This document shows positions 1 to 9,101 of a stretch of 38,415 nt of DNA, in pieces. Position numbers and translations under genes: made by a program. Numbering within the stretch: the first letter of the stretch is position 1; every line of letters begins with the position of its first letter. This stretch comes from Balneolales bacterium (lineage in GTDB: Bacteria > Bacteroidota > Rhodothermia > Balneolales > Natronogracilivirgulaceae). The stretch is taken from NCBI GenBank assembly GCA_007131625.1, contig SLQC01000237.1, positions 1-38,415 on the forward strand. Direction: 5' to 3'. The notes beneath the pieces are model-generated. The model saw nothing but the letters and a program-made list of their open reading frames with translations. It ran no database searches and was not told the DNA's origin.

Positions 1-1156
1 GATCTACGACATAGGGTCCGATAAAGCAGGTCACCATTATGAGAAGAACCACGGCGTTGACTACCAACTCGTCGAATAATCCGAGGTCAAATCCGATCAG
101 GGTAACGGCAAGAGTAGCAGCGGCCTGCGGGCTTGTGAGCCCGAACATAACCCATCCTTCATCGGCTGTAAACCGGAAAAAAAGTTGTGCCGCTTTGGCC
201 GCTAAATACTTACCGAAAACCACCATCAGGGTAAAGAGAGCGGCTATCAGCCACACATCCATCGTCAACAGTACCCCAACTTCTACAAGCATCCCCACAG
301 ATATAAGGAAAAAAGGGATGAATAGTGCGTTGCCGACAAACTGAACCCTGCTCATGAGGGCACTGCTCTCAGGAACAAGCCGATTCATGGTCAGCCCGGC
401 AATAAAGGCGCCGATGATGGCGGCAAGTCCGACCAGCTGCGCCAGATAGGCGGTCACAAACAGAGTTGCCAGCAGGAAGACATACTCAACATTGGTCTGA
501 TCACGGACAGTTCGGAAAAACCAACGTCCCAGCCGGGGAAGTGTAAAAATGACTATAACCAGATAAAGCAGGACCAATCCGATGAAAGACAACCAGAACT
601 CGACGTTGATTGCACCCTGAATACTGGCTGCGACAATGGCAAGTATGGTCAGAGAGAGGGCATCGGTGACCATAGTGGCACCGAGACTCATAGTTACAGC
701 CGTATTTTTTCCGATACCGAGTCGGTTGGCAATAGGGTAGGCCAGCAGTGTGTGTGATCCCACTATTGCACCCAGCAGCCATGCACTTTCTATTGAATAA
801 CCAAGAAGTGGTGGAGCTAACAACAGGCTCAAGACCAGTGGTATTCCGAATGAGATGACCCCGAATGAGATACTTTTTTCTCTAAATTTACTGAATTTTT
901 CAAGGTCGAGCGAAATACCGGCAATAAACATCAGGTATAACAAGCCTACCGTACCCAATAGAATGATCGTGTCATCCCGCTCCAGCAAACCCAACGCTCC
1001 AGGTCCCGCCAGTGCACCCGCAAAAATAAGCCCAACGATCGCCGGAATACGTAGCTTGTCGGAAATAATAGGCACGACAAGAATGGTCACCATCACCAAA
1101 GCAAAGATCAGGACAGGATCATTAATAGGCAATTCAAGATAGTTGAAAATGTTCAT
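1..1156 (-). CDS. Cation:proton antiporter (Kef/NhaP-type Na+/H+ exchanger membrane domain), C-terminus truncated by window edge
   Basis: Hand translation of the minus strand from ATG at 1156: MNIFNYLELPINDPVLIFALVMVTILVVPIISDKLRIPAIVGLIFAGALAGPGALGLLERDD...GSHTLLAYPIANRLGIGKNTAVTMSLGATMVTDALSLTILAIVA...; open to base 1. Missed in the ORF track because it runs off the window. Confidence 0.9.
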   Translation of the reverse strand, partial: MNIFNYLELPINDPVLIFALVMVTILVVPIISDKLRIPAIVGLIFAGALAGPGALGLLERDDTIILLGTVGLLYLMFIAGISLDLEKFSKFREKSISFGVISFGIPLVLSLLLAPPLLGYSIESAWLLGAIVGSHTLLAYPIANRLGIGKNTAVTMSLGATMVTDALSLTILAIVAASIQGAINVEFWLSFIGLVLLYLVIVIFTLPRLGRWFFRTVRDQTNVEYVFLLATLFVTAYLAQLVGLAAIIGAFIAGLTMNRLVPESSALMSRVQFVGNALFIPFFLISVGMLVEVGVLLTMDVWLIAALFTLMVVFGKYLAAKAAQLFFRFTADEGWVMFGLTSPQAAATLAVTLIGFDLGLFDELVVNAVVLLIMVTCFIGPYVVD

Positions 1157-1223
1157 TCAATATTTGTGTAGGTTCATTTAAAAACGACAACGGATAATTC
1201 CGGTCATGCAGCTGCATAGCATG

Positions 1224-1254
1224 CAAATATATTATATCAGGAAAGGGAACAAAA
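1224..1254 (-). promoter_or_regulatory. Putative Bacteroidota-type promoter (-33 TTTG, N18, -7 TATATTTG) for the antiporter gene
   Basis: Minus strand reads TTTTG-TTCCCTTTCCTGATATAA-TATATTTG; exact TAnnTTTG match with suitable spacing, about 70 nt upstream of the ATG at 1156. Confidence 0.6.
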
Positions 1255-1408
1255 CATACTAAAAAAATGACTCACGCGTGGATAATTCTCAATAAAGTCA
1301 TTGCAAAAATATTTTTTTTTAAAAAATCAGGGTGACAGTACGTTGTCACTTGGTATGAGTAGATTACTTGTGAAAGCAAAAAAAACTAATAATAAACGGA
1401 GTAATCTA

Positions 1409-1816
1409 ATGAATACAGCGATAAGAGTCAGAACGGTAGAATCTGACATTGTGGAGTTGGAACTGCTTGCCGGACCCGGGTCTCGTACTTTGGCAACGGA
1501 GAAAAAAGAAAAGAAGGCACAAGCCTCTGTTTTTGGAAAAAATGCGAGACGCCTGGAGATGATTTTAAAATATGAACCGGAACAGACGGATGTATTCGAA
1601 CTTTTCGGGTGGGGCGATCTGCCTGATTCCATTAAATCGGCTATCCGGCCGGATATGGAATCGTACCGGGATGAGTTGATGGGGTTGTATTCCACCTGTG
1701 AGCAGGGGGTCAGGGATCGCAGAAAGAGTGTTTCTTATTGGGTGAAGGCCTGGCGTGACGGCGTCTGCTCGGAGCAAACGGCTGCAGAAAGTCTGTCAGC
1801 TTCCATCTACATATAA
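1409..1816 (+). CDS. Hypothetical protein (135 aa), no recognised domain
   Basis: ORF from the internal ATG at 1409 preceded by CGGAG (MNTAIRVRTVESDIVELELL...); the longer ORF from 1301 starts in a poly-T/A tract. Confidence 0.55.
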   Translation: MNTAIRVRTVESDIVELELLAGPGSRTLATEKKEKKAQASVFGKNARRLEMILKYEPEQTDVFELFGWGDLPDSIKSAIRPDMESYRDELMGLYSTCEQGVRDRRKSVSYWVKAWRDGVCSEQTAAESLSASIYI

Positions 1817-1950
1817 TACAGTATGTGATGCAGGCAAGCTTAGAATAATCGGTGAATGTTCTTATACTTGAACCGTAACCGAATCATTAATTTCAGGGAT
1901 GTGCTGATTTACCGGTTGCAGCCGTCCCTTATAACAGAAGTATCCTGTAA

Positions 1951-2946
1951 GTGTTCATGGCAACAGATTCAGAACTTTCAATCGTTCTCACACGTAGAGC
2001 AGATGCGACAATTTGGCAAAAAACCTGGGAGGAATGTCCCTGGGCTACTTTCTTTGAATCACCTGATTGGGCTGCTGTTTTTGTGCATACTTTCGGAGAT
2101 GTTTATGAACTGCATCCCCTGGAGATTGCATTTTCCGACGGGGCGGTCGCTATTGTTCCTGGTGTTTCAGGCAAACGGATGCGCGGTAGGGTCAAAATGC
2201 TGGAATGTTCACCGGGTGGCACATATGGCGGACCGATAAGTGTCGATAATTTACAAAGCAGGCATCTCGATCTGCTTATCAATGAGGTCAAGTCACAATT
2301 CCCGAATGTTTCTTTGCGAATAAATCCCTATCTGCTCTCGAATTTGAAAAATCCCGGATATAGTGATGGCGACTTTACACAGAATATTGATTTGTTGCTT
2401 CCGGAAGGCCCTTTTAATGAGCTATTCCGTAAAAGGAGAATTTTCGCTTACGCTAGAAAGGCCAAAGATTTGGGATATTTTATCAAACCGGCATCTGTCG
2501 GGCATCTCGAGAATTTTCATAATCTTTATGTGGAGGCATCAACTCAATGGGGTGAAGTCGCAAAAGTTTATTCATTATCATTTTTCCGGAAACTGGTTGA
2601 ATCCCCAATGTGTGATTTTTTGGGTTGTTATGATGATAGTGGCGAATTGGTGGGGGGAGGCCTGTTTGTCCGAAGTGTGAACCACGCAATTTCCTGGCTT
2701 GCAATTATAAATCCTGAATGCAAGAAGAAAGGCATTTTTGATTTCTTTTATTATGAAGTAATCTTCCATTACAGAAACGAAGGATTGAAGTATTTTGATT
2801 TCAATCCCAGCGGCGGTATTGAAGGCGTGGTTTGGTTCAAAGATAAATTTCAACCGGACCGGCTACCGGCACCTGTAATCATAGGAAAATCGTTTCTTGT
2901 GAAGGTAGTCGATTCACTAAATAAGATCATGAAACGCTATGGATGA
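1951..2946 (+). CDS. FemAB-like / GNAT-fold (lipid II:glycine glycyltransferase-related) acyltransferase
   Basis: 331 aa ORF; FemAB-type features such as LFRKRRIFAYARKAKDLGYFIKPAS, ELVGGGLFVRSVNHAISWLAIINPE, YFDFNPSGGIEGVVWFKDKF; start GTG 1951 or ATG 1957. Confidence 0.7.
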   Translation: MFMATDSELSIVLTRRADATIWQKTWEECPWATFFESPDWAAVFVHTFGDVYELHPLEIAFSDGAVAIVPGVSGKRMRGRVKMLECSPGGTYGGPISVDNLQSRHLDLLINEVKSQFPNVSLRINPYLLSNLKNPGYSDGDFTQNIDLLLPEGPFNELFRKRRIFAYARKAKDLGYFIKPASVGHLENFHNLYVEASTQWGEVAKVYSLSFFRKLVESPMCDFLGCYDDSGELVGGGLFVRSVNHAISWLAIINPECKKKGIFDFFYYEVIFHYRNEGLKYFDFNPSGGIEGVVWFKDKFQPDRLPAPVIIGKSFLVKVVDSLNKIMKRYG

Positions 2947-4120
2947 CGAAAACAGCGGGCACTTGTGCCTGCCCGTGGCACACTATCATCCAGTATGGCT
3001 GCCCGGTACCATGACCTGGCTGCATCGATTAGTCACCGACCTCCAGCGGTATTGCGACAATATTGTCATCTGTGAACAAATAATAAACAGGGAGCGGTTC
3101 GGACACGTTACATTGCGTGATTTTTCAAGCCTCCCACGTATCCTGCGCTATTATCAGCGATTTCTTAAAAAAACCGGCCTGGTGCAGTCACTTCCTTTTT
3201 ATATCAGGGCGCTTAAAAAGGATCGTATCAAACTGCTGCACTCACACTTTGGTCACATTGCTGTTCAGGGATGCAAAATGGCTGATGATGCGCGCATTCC
3301 CCATGTTGCCAGTTTTTACGGGTTGGACCTACATCAAGTTCCAGCATCCGACTCTCGCTGGAAATCGCGCTACCTTGAGATGTTCGCTCAGACAAGGCGC
3401 ATTTTCTGCGAAGGGGAGCATATGGCGAAGAGCATAGAAGGACTTGGGTGCCCTGTAGAAAAAATAACTATTCATCCGCTGGGAATCGATCTGGACAGAG
3501 TCACATTTCATCCGGTGACATGGGATGGGCAGGAGCCGTTGCGTATTTTGATTGCCGCATCTTTTCGTGAAAAAAAAGGAATACCACTGGCATTGAAAGC
3601 GGTGGCAGCTATCCGAAAAATTTTACCTGTCTTTGTGACCATCATTGGTGACGCTACGCCGGAATCTGTTTCCCAACACGAAAAAAAAAGAATTCATGAA
3701 ACGATAAAACAGCTCAAAATGAAGGATATCATTGATTTTCGGGGGTATTTATCTCACGATGAAATGCTGAATGAAGCCCGGTTCCACCATATTTTTCTCT
3801 CCCCGAGCATCCATGCACAGGATGGCGACAGCGAAGGTGGGGCTCCTGTTGGGATTATTGAAATGTCGGCGGCAGGAATGATGGTCGTCAGCAGCAGGCA
3901 TTGCGACATCCCGGGAGTTATTCGACATGAGGAAACAGGCTGGCTGGCAGAAGAGGGAAACCTGGAGGACTTGATTACAAATCTGAGAAAAGCTGTGGAT
4001 CATCGCAACATATGGCACAAAATGGCTAAAGCCGCAAGAGATCATATTTCAGCACATTTTGACGCCAGAACCCAGGCACTCAAATTGCATCGTCACTATC
4101 TGGAGGTCATAGGTGAATAG
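2939..4120 (+). CDS. Glycosyltransferase family 4 (GT-B)
   Basis: 393 aa; LHSHFGHIAVQG, EKITIHPLGIDLDRV, KKGIPLALKAV, SPSIHAQDGDSEGGAPVGIIEMSAAGMMVVSSRHCDIPGVI. Confidence 0.88.
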   Translation: MDDENSGHLCLPVAHYHPVWLPGTMTWLHRLVTDLQRYCDNIVICEQIINRERFGHVTLRDFSSLPRILRYYQRFLKKTGLVQSLPFYIRALKKDRIKLLHSHFGHIAVQGCKMADDARIPHVASFYGLDLHQVPASDSRWKSRYLEMFAQTRRIFCEGEHMAKSIEGLGCPVEKITIHPLGIDLDRVTFHPVTWDGQEPLRILIAASFREKKGIPLALKAVAAIRKILPVFVTIIGDATPESVSQHEKKRIHETIKQLKMKDIIDFRGYLSHDEMLNEARFHHIFLSPSIHAQDGDSEGGAPVGIIEMSAAGMMVVSSRHCDIPGVIRHEETGWLAEEGNLEDLITNLRKAVDHRNIWHKMAKAARDHISAHFDARTQALKLHRHYLEVIGE

Positions 4121-5396
4121 TACCGGGTCAGTGATATTATTCTCGCCACACTGGAATTCTCCGGGTTATGTTGGAAATCTGCGTGCATCCCGAATGCTGC
4201 GATGGCTGTCTGAAGAGGGATTCCAGGTGAAGCTGATCCGTGCGGGACTAAGTGATCGGCGGGAAAAGGCCAAATTTGGAGAAATCATCACAATTCGTGA
4301 CCCTTTAAAAATGCATGCGGATGTTTCCGGTGATGGCGATACGGGTATGAAAGTGGTTCAAATGTCGAGGAAACCGAATGCACTCAGGCGATGGCTGTCC
4401 TATGTACTTTTAATCCCGGACCCCGGGATTGTCTGGGCTCGCCGTGCGATGCGTCATCCGCTGGTGCTGAATGCATGCACCGGTGCAACCTGGTTTTTGG
4501 CATCATCACCGCCGGAATCAGTACTTATTGCTGCTTCACAACTTGCCAGTCGCTTTGGTGGCCGGTTTGTTATGGATATGCGGGATGGGTGGCTTGACGA
4601 GCCTATTAAACCCCTGTTGCGCACTTCTGCGCTACAACGATGGCGTGAAGAACGGTTAGAGCGAAAAATGATACGAAATGCGCATTCGGTGCTGGTAACT
4701 TCAAACCATTGGAAATCCCGTTTGAGCGCTCGTTATCCCCATGCTGCTGTAAAGACTGCTGTGCTCACAAATGCTTATCCCCGAAAAACTTCAGCTTTTA
4801 CAGATAATGAGAACAAATCGGCACCAGAGTCCCACCCCGGTGTAAAAAGAATCCGATTCCTTTATGCCGGACGCATTTTCAGCTCTGGACCCGGACGCCG
4901 AATCGCATATTTGCTCGACCCTATGTTGACATTTGCCCGGACACATACTCAAATAGCGGAAATTATTTTCCTCGGGGACCTGATCCCGGAGGAAGAGGAG
5001 GCTCTGAAACGATGGAATAAGCGATTTAACGCGGTGAAATGGGAAATAACCAGAATCCCCGGCAAACCGCATAATGTAGCGGTCACATTAATGCAAGAGG
5101 TCGATGTGCTGCTGCTGCTGTCAGCGTCCAACTCGGCGATTCCTGCAAAGTTTTTTGATTATGTATCATCAGAGAAGCCGATTTTCGCTGCGGCACCAGC
5201 TGGCAGTTCAGTTGCAAGTTATGGTAATGAAATCAAACAGTTTTATGGTTATGCCTTTGAACAACCGGACACTGCGCATGAAGTTTTCAGGCAACTGATG
5301 AATGATGTTTTGAGCAAATCCGTCACGGTTACCCGTCCGGAGAAGTTTGAGGAAACATACCTGAAACCAAAGTTTCTTTCATTATTTCAGATATGA
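4113..5396 (+). CDS. Glycosyltransferase (GT-B-like)
   Basis: 427 aa, GTG start, 8-bp overlap with upstream GT; FSPHWNSPGYVGNLRASRMLRWLSEEGFQVKLI, VVMDMRDGW-like segment (FVMDMRDGWLDEP), IRFLYAGRIFSSGPG, IPAKFFDYVSSEKPIFA. Confidence 0.75.
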   Translation: MNSTGSVILFSPHWNSPGYVGNLRASRMLRWLSEEGFQVKLIRAGLSDRREKAKFGEIITIRDPLKMHADVSGDGDTGMKVVQMSRKPNALRRWLSYVLLIPDPGIVWARRAMRHPLVLNACTGATWFLASSPPESVLIAASQLASRFGGRFVMDMRDGWLDEPIKPLLRTSALQRWREERLERKMIRNAHSVLVTSNHWKSRLSARYPHAAVKTAVLTNAYPRKTSAFTDNENKSAPESHPGVKRIRFLYAGRIFSSGPGRRIAYLLDPMLTFARTHTQIAEIIFLGDLIPEEEEALKRWNKRFNAVKWEITRIPGKPHNVAVTLMQEVDVLLLLSASNSAIPAKFFDYVSSEKPIFAAAPAGSSVASYGNEIKQFYGYAFEQPDTAHEVFRQLMNDVLSKSVTVTRPEKFEETYLKPKFLSLFQI

Positions 5397-6400
5397 TGGA
5401 GTATTTCAAACATAATAGAGCTGTTTCCGATCAAAAAGACAAAGTGGGTGCGTTAAACGATGGCAAAACAAGGCGGTCATCGGTCGCTGTACTCATGTCA
5501 ACGTACAATGGGGAACGTTTTCTTCTCGAGCAAATCGAAAGCATTGTGGCTCAGGAGGATGTTGATGTCACTCTTTTTGTACGTGACGACGGTTCATCGG
5601 ACCGTACAATCGAACTGCTTAATTCGATTGCAGCCGGGTCGAACAGGATCTCTTTCGAGTTTGGAGACAACCTGGGTGTGGTTGCAAGTTTTCTGACTCT
5701 GCTGCAAAATGCGGGGCCAGACTTCGATTTCTATGCTTTTTCTGATCAGGACGACTATTGGTTGCCAGACAAACTTCATCGTGCGGAAAAGATGATCGTG
5801 CAGAAACGCAGGAAATCCAGAGACCAGGTCCCATATATGTACTATTCCCGCCTCGACTTTGTGGATGAATTCCTCAACCCACTGGGGCACAGTATAATCC
5901 CAACTACATCGGGATTTCATAACGCCTTGGTGCAAAATCAGGCGACAGGTTGCACGGTGGTTCTGGATCAAACAGCACGAAACCTTGTCTGTAATAATCC
6001 GCCAAACTGGGCTTTAATGCACGATTGGTGGTGCTATTTAACCGTCTCTGCATTCGGGGAAGTTATTTATGATGCAGAATCTCGTATCAGATACCGCAAA
6101 CACGGCCATAACGTAACCCCTGCAACACCTAACTTCGTCCGGGAGCTCTATGCCCGTACAAGGCGATTTTTGGGGGAGAATGATATCCCGGAAAAAGTAA
6201 CCGACCAGGCACGGGAATTTGACCGTCGGTTTGGTGATGCGTTGTCCAATGATAAACGAGCAATCCTCAAGGGATTTCTCGAGGCTCGCGGGAAAGGTCT
6301 GCCCGGACGCCTTCGCTATAGCCTGACCATGCCGGTTCGCCGGAATACGCCCATTGATAATTTCATTTTGCGCATTTTGATTGTCATCGGGCGTTTTTAG
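5393..6400 (+). CDS. Glycosyltransferase family 2 (rhamnosyltransferase-like)
   Basis: 335 aa; VAVLMSTYNGERFLLEQIESIVAQEDVDVTLFVRDDGSSDRT, FSDQDDYWLPDKL, CTVVLDQTAR, MHDWWCYL; ATGA overlap with upstream ORF. Confidence 0.9.
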   Translation: MMEYFKHNRAVSDQKDKVGALNDGKTRRSSVAVLMSTYNGERFLLEQIESIVAQEDVDVTLFVRDDGSSDRTIELLNSIAAGSNRISFEFGDNLGVVASFLTLLQNAGPDFDFYAFSDQDDYWLPDKLHRAEKMIVQKRRKSRDQVPYMYYSRLDFVDEFLNPLGHSIIPTTSGFHNALVQNQATGCTVVLDQTARNLVCNNPPNWALMHDWWCYLTVSAFGEVIYDAESRIRYRKHGHNVTPATPNFVRELYARTRRFLGENDIPEKVTDQAREFDRRFGDALSNDKRAILKGFLEARGKGLPGRLRYSLTMPVRRNTPIDNFILRILIVIGRF

Positions 6401-7862
6401 CGGATGTTTCCTCGCTTTTTAGCGCCTGCAAAAACTCGCGAATCAGATCCGATTGTGTATGCCAAACCAGCGGGAGATAACATATCAGGAAGACGGCTGA
6501 TATGGAAAAGAGCATTCCGAAATCCCCAAAGGCTGTCTGATAAGGAGACATGGCAATCCGAAAAAGCCATGACACTCCGAGCGGAAGGGTGAGTATGATT
6601 AGCAGAGGAGCGGTAGATCGTAAAAAACGTCTCCATGTAAGAAATATCAGCCTGTTTACCATAAGCCATTGCCCGGTGATATAATAGACGAAGTTTATAA
6701 CGGTGTATAATCCCAGCAGTACAAAAATAGAGTATAATGCTCCGATCAGAAAGACTGTCGTATTAACGACCGCCACTGCAAGATTCCAGAAAAATACAAG
6801 GCGTGCCTTACCCTTGCTGAGAATAATGTTTCCGCTAGGATTTCCCAGCATGCGAAGCAGTCCGATCAAAACCATCAAAGGAATAAGTTCTATGGTGAAT
6901 TCCCATCCCCTGCCGAACAGGAACGGTACAAGCCAGGGAGCTGTAAGACCGGCCAACAGAAAAAGCGGTGCTAAAAGTGATATCAGCCCTCTCATTAACT
7001 TAATATAACCGTCGCGGAGAATGGCGTCATCAAACTGACGACTGGAAAAAACGGGAAGAGCAACCCTGTTCAGTAATGGGCTCAATCGCAACAGAGGGTA
7101 CAGGATAATCTGATAGGCAAGATGGTAGGCACCAAGTATTTCTGGTCCGAAAAATCGCCCTATGATCAGCTGATCGATGCGGGTTGCATAGATATTGAGG
7201 CCTCGTTCACCCATTTGATAGAATCCGAATGCGAGATGGGAGCGCACTTCTCCTGGTTGAAACCAAAACGTCGGGCGCCATTTTCGAATGCCAAAAATTA
7301 TGTAAAGAACAGTCATGCAACTCGCCGTCGCAATATACGACCAAATCAGGGCATAAACCCCGAATCCCGAAAGTGCCAATACCAGTGCCAGCGCAAAACC
7401 CATGATACCGGAAACGGTTTCTGAAATAGTTATTTGTTTGAATGATAATGTTTTACGTAACAACACCTCATAAAGTGATCCAGCTGCGTGAATCGGTAAC
7501 ATGATGCCGCCTATGCGCAGTAATCTGGCGACTTCCGGTTCGCCGTAAAACCCGGAAATGAACGGAGCGATAATCAGAATCAAAATGTACAAGACCGATC
7601 CGGCCAGAATATTGACCCAGAAAAGAGTGGAAAGCTGACGGTCCGTCTGATTGCGAAAGTGTAATACGGCATTGCTTGTACCACCATCTGCAAAAATCCT
7701 GAAAATGGTGATAATGACCATTGCCATGGCCAGCAAACCGAAATCGGAAGGATCAAGAATCCGTGCTAAGACAATATATTTCAGCACTTCCAGCCCATTG
7801 GCGAATATTCCGGAAATCCCGCTCAAACCCGCACTACGGTATGCTTGTCTCTGAAGGCTCAT
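6384..7862 (-). CDS. Polysaccharide flippase / lipopolysaccharide biosynthesis protein (MVF/Wzx-type)
   Basis: 492 aa polytopic membrane protein; LEVLKYIVLARILDPSDFGLLAMAMVIITIFRIFADGGTSNAVLHF, typical Wzx N-terminus. Confidence 0.9.
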   Translation of the reverse strand: MSLQRQAYRSAGLSGISGIFANGLEVLKYIVLARILDPSDFGLLAMAMVIITIFRIFADGGTSNAVLHFRNQTDRQLSTLFWVNILAGSVLYILILIIAPFISGFYGEPEVARLLRIGGIMLPIHAAGSLYEVLLRKTLSFKQITISETVSGIMGFALALVLALSGFGVYALIWSYIATASCMTVLYIIFGIRKWRPTFWFQPGEVRSHLAFGFYQMGERGLNIYATRIDQLIIGRFFGPEILGAYHLAYQIILYPLLRLSPLLNRVALPVFSSRQFDDAILRDGYIKLMRGLISLLAPLFLLAGLTAPWLVPFLFGRGWEFTIELIPLMVLIGLLRMLGNPSGNIILSKGKARLVFFWNLAVAVVNTTVFLIGALYSIFVLLGLYTVINFVYYITGQWLMVNRLIFLTWRRFLRSTAPLLIILTLPLGVSWLFRIAMSPYQTAFGDFGMLFSISAVFLICYLPLVWHTQSDLIREFLQALKSEETSAKNAR

Positions 7863-9016
7863 CAGCCGGATTCTTTATAATACCCGGTCAGGACATCATG
7901 AACACGAGTGGCGATCTCTTCTTTGCGATCTGCCAAACCGGGGTGCAGCGGAAGGCGGATCAGTGAATCAGCCAGGTATTCCGTTTTCGGCAGGATTATC
8001 GGTTTGTCCAGAAACTTTCGAGCGTATGGAGCATTGTGCAGGGGAATATAATGAAATGATGCACCGATTCCGGCATTCCTGAAGGCGGAAATGAGCGGGT
8101 CGCGATCCGACTGGTCTCGCACGATGAAATGAAAAATATGATAATTGGTTTGGGCGTATGGAGGGGTCACGGGAAGTGTAATCCAACCGTTTTGTTCGAT
8201 ATCCCGGAGACTTTCAAAATAGACATTCCACATTGCTTTTCGTTTTTCCAGAATGATATCTTTTTTCCGGAGCTGAACTTCAAGCACCGCCGAAAGTAGC
8301 TCAGAGGGAACGTAGCTGCTTCCAAGACTAACCCAGGTGTATTTGTCGACTTCGCCACGCAAAAAAGCGGTGCGATTTGTGCCTTTCTCCCGAATCCACT
8401 CCGCCTTTTCTGCAAAATCGTCGTTTTGCGTGAGAAGTGCACCACCTTCGCCACAAGTGATGTTTTTTGTATCGTGAAAGCTGAAACAACCAATATCACC
8501 TACTGTCCCGAGAGCCTGGCCATTCCAGAATGCACCAACCGCCTGTGCTGCGTCTTCAATAATTGAAACTGCCCTGTTATCAATCACACGTCGTATTTCA
8601 TCAAAATCGGCTGAAACCCCCGCGTAATGAACAGGGATCACCGCTCTCGTAGCCGGTGTGATTTTGCGTGCGATATCTTCCGTATCTATTGTCAGGTCAT
8701 CATCCCGGATGTCTGCAAAAATCGGCTTTCCACCTCTCATGCTTACTGCGTTTGCTGTCGATACAAACGTAAATCCTGGCATGATTACTTCATCGCCTTC
8801 ACCGATCTCCAGAATCATCATCGCCATCTCAAGCGCATGTGTGCAGGAAGTCGTCAAAAAGGCATGGCGGGAGTTAAGCCATTCGCAAAAATACGCTTCC
8901 ACACGCCGGCCGACCGGACCATCCCCATGCCAGTTATCGCCGGAAAGAACTTCAGATATTGCTTTTTTTTCGTCTTCATCCTTGAATATTCTATTGAATG
9001 GTATATAATCCGGCAT
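7862..9016 (-). CDS. wecE: DegT/DnrJ/EryC1/StrS aminotransferase, dTDP-4-amino-4,6-dideoxygalactose transaminase-like
   Basis: 384 aa; IPFNRIFKDEDEKKAISEVLSGDNWHGDGPVGRRVE, TTSCTHALEMAMM, PGFTFVSTANAVSMRGGKPIFADI, GCFSFHDTKNITCGEGGAL (PLP lysine region). Confidence 0.85.
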   Translation of the reverse strand: MPDYIPFNRIFKDEDEKKAISEVLSGDNWHGDGPVGRRVEAYFCEWLNSRHAFLTTSCTHALEMAMMILEIGEGDEVIMPGFTFVSTANAVSMRGGKPIFADIRDDDLTIDTEDIARKITPATRAVIPVHYAGVSADFDEIRRVIDNRAVSIIEDAAQAVGAFWNGQALGTVGDIGCFSFHDTKNITCGEGGALLTQNDDFAEKAEWIREKGTNRTAFLRGEVDKYTWVSLGSSYVPSELLSAVLEVQLRKKDIILEKRKAMWNVYFESLRDIEQNGWITLPVTPPYAQTNYHIFHFIVRDQSDRDPLISAFRNAGIGASFHYIPLHNAPYARKFLDKPIILPKTEYLADSLIRLPLHPGLADRKEEIATRVHDVLTGYYKESG

Positions 9017-9085
9017 TCTTTGGCAGATGTTAAAAATGATGGTTTAATCACTACTTATAATTTCGTAATTTACATAATTGACAAT

Positions 9086-9093
9086 CAAATGTA
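9086..9093 (-). promoter_or_regulatory. Possible -7 element TACATTTG upstream of the aminotransferase gene
   Basis: Exact TAnnTTTG on the minus strand about 70 nt upstream of the ATG at 9016; -33 element poorly matched. Confidence 0.35.
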
Positions 9094-9101
9094 TGCCCTT
9101 C

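Noticed and set aside
39-1142. Three small ORFs (39..344 +, 501..782 -, 855..1142 +) in the first kb
   Set aside because: All lie over the minus-strand antiporter CDS, which continues off the window edge
1206-1217. Perfect 12-bp palindrome ATGCAGCTGCAT upstream of the antiporter
   Set aside because: A single short palindrome in a promoter region; may be an operator but not supported beyond chance
5107-5121. CTG trinucleotide run inside a glycosyltransferase gene
   Set aside because: Only a few copies, in frame encoding Leu residues; not notable
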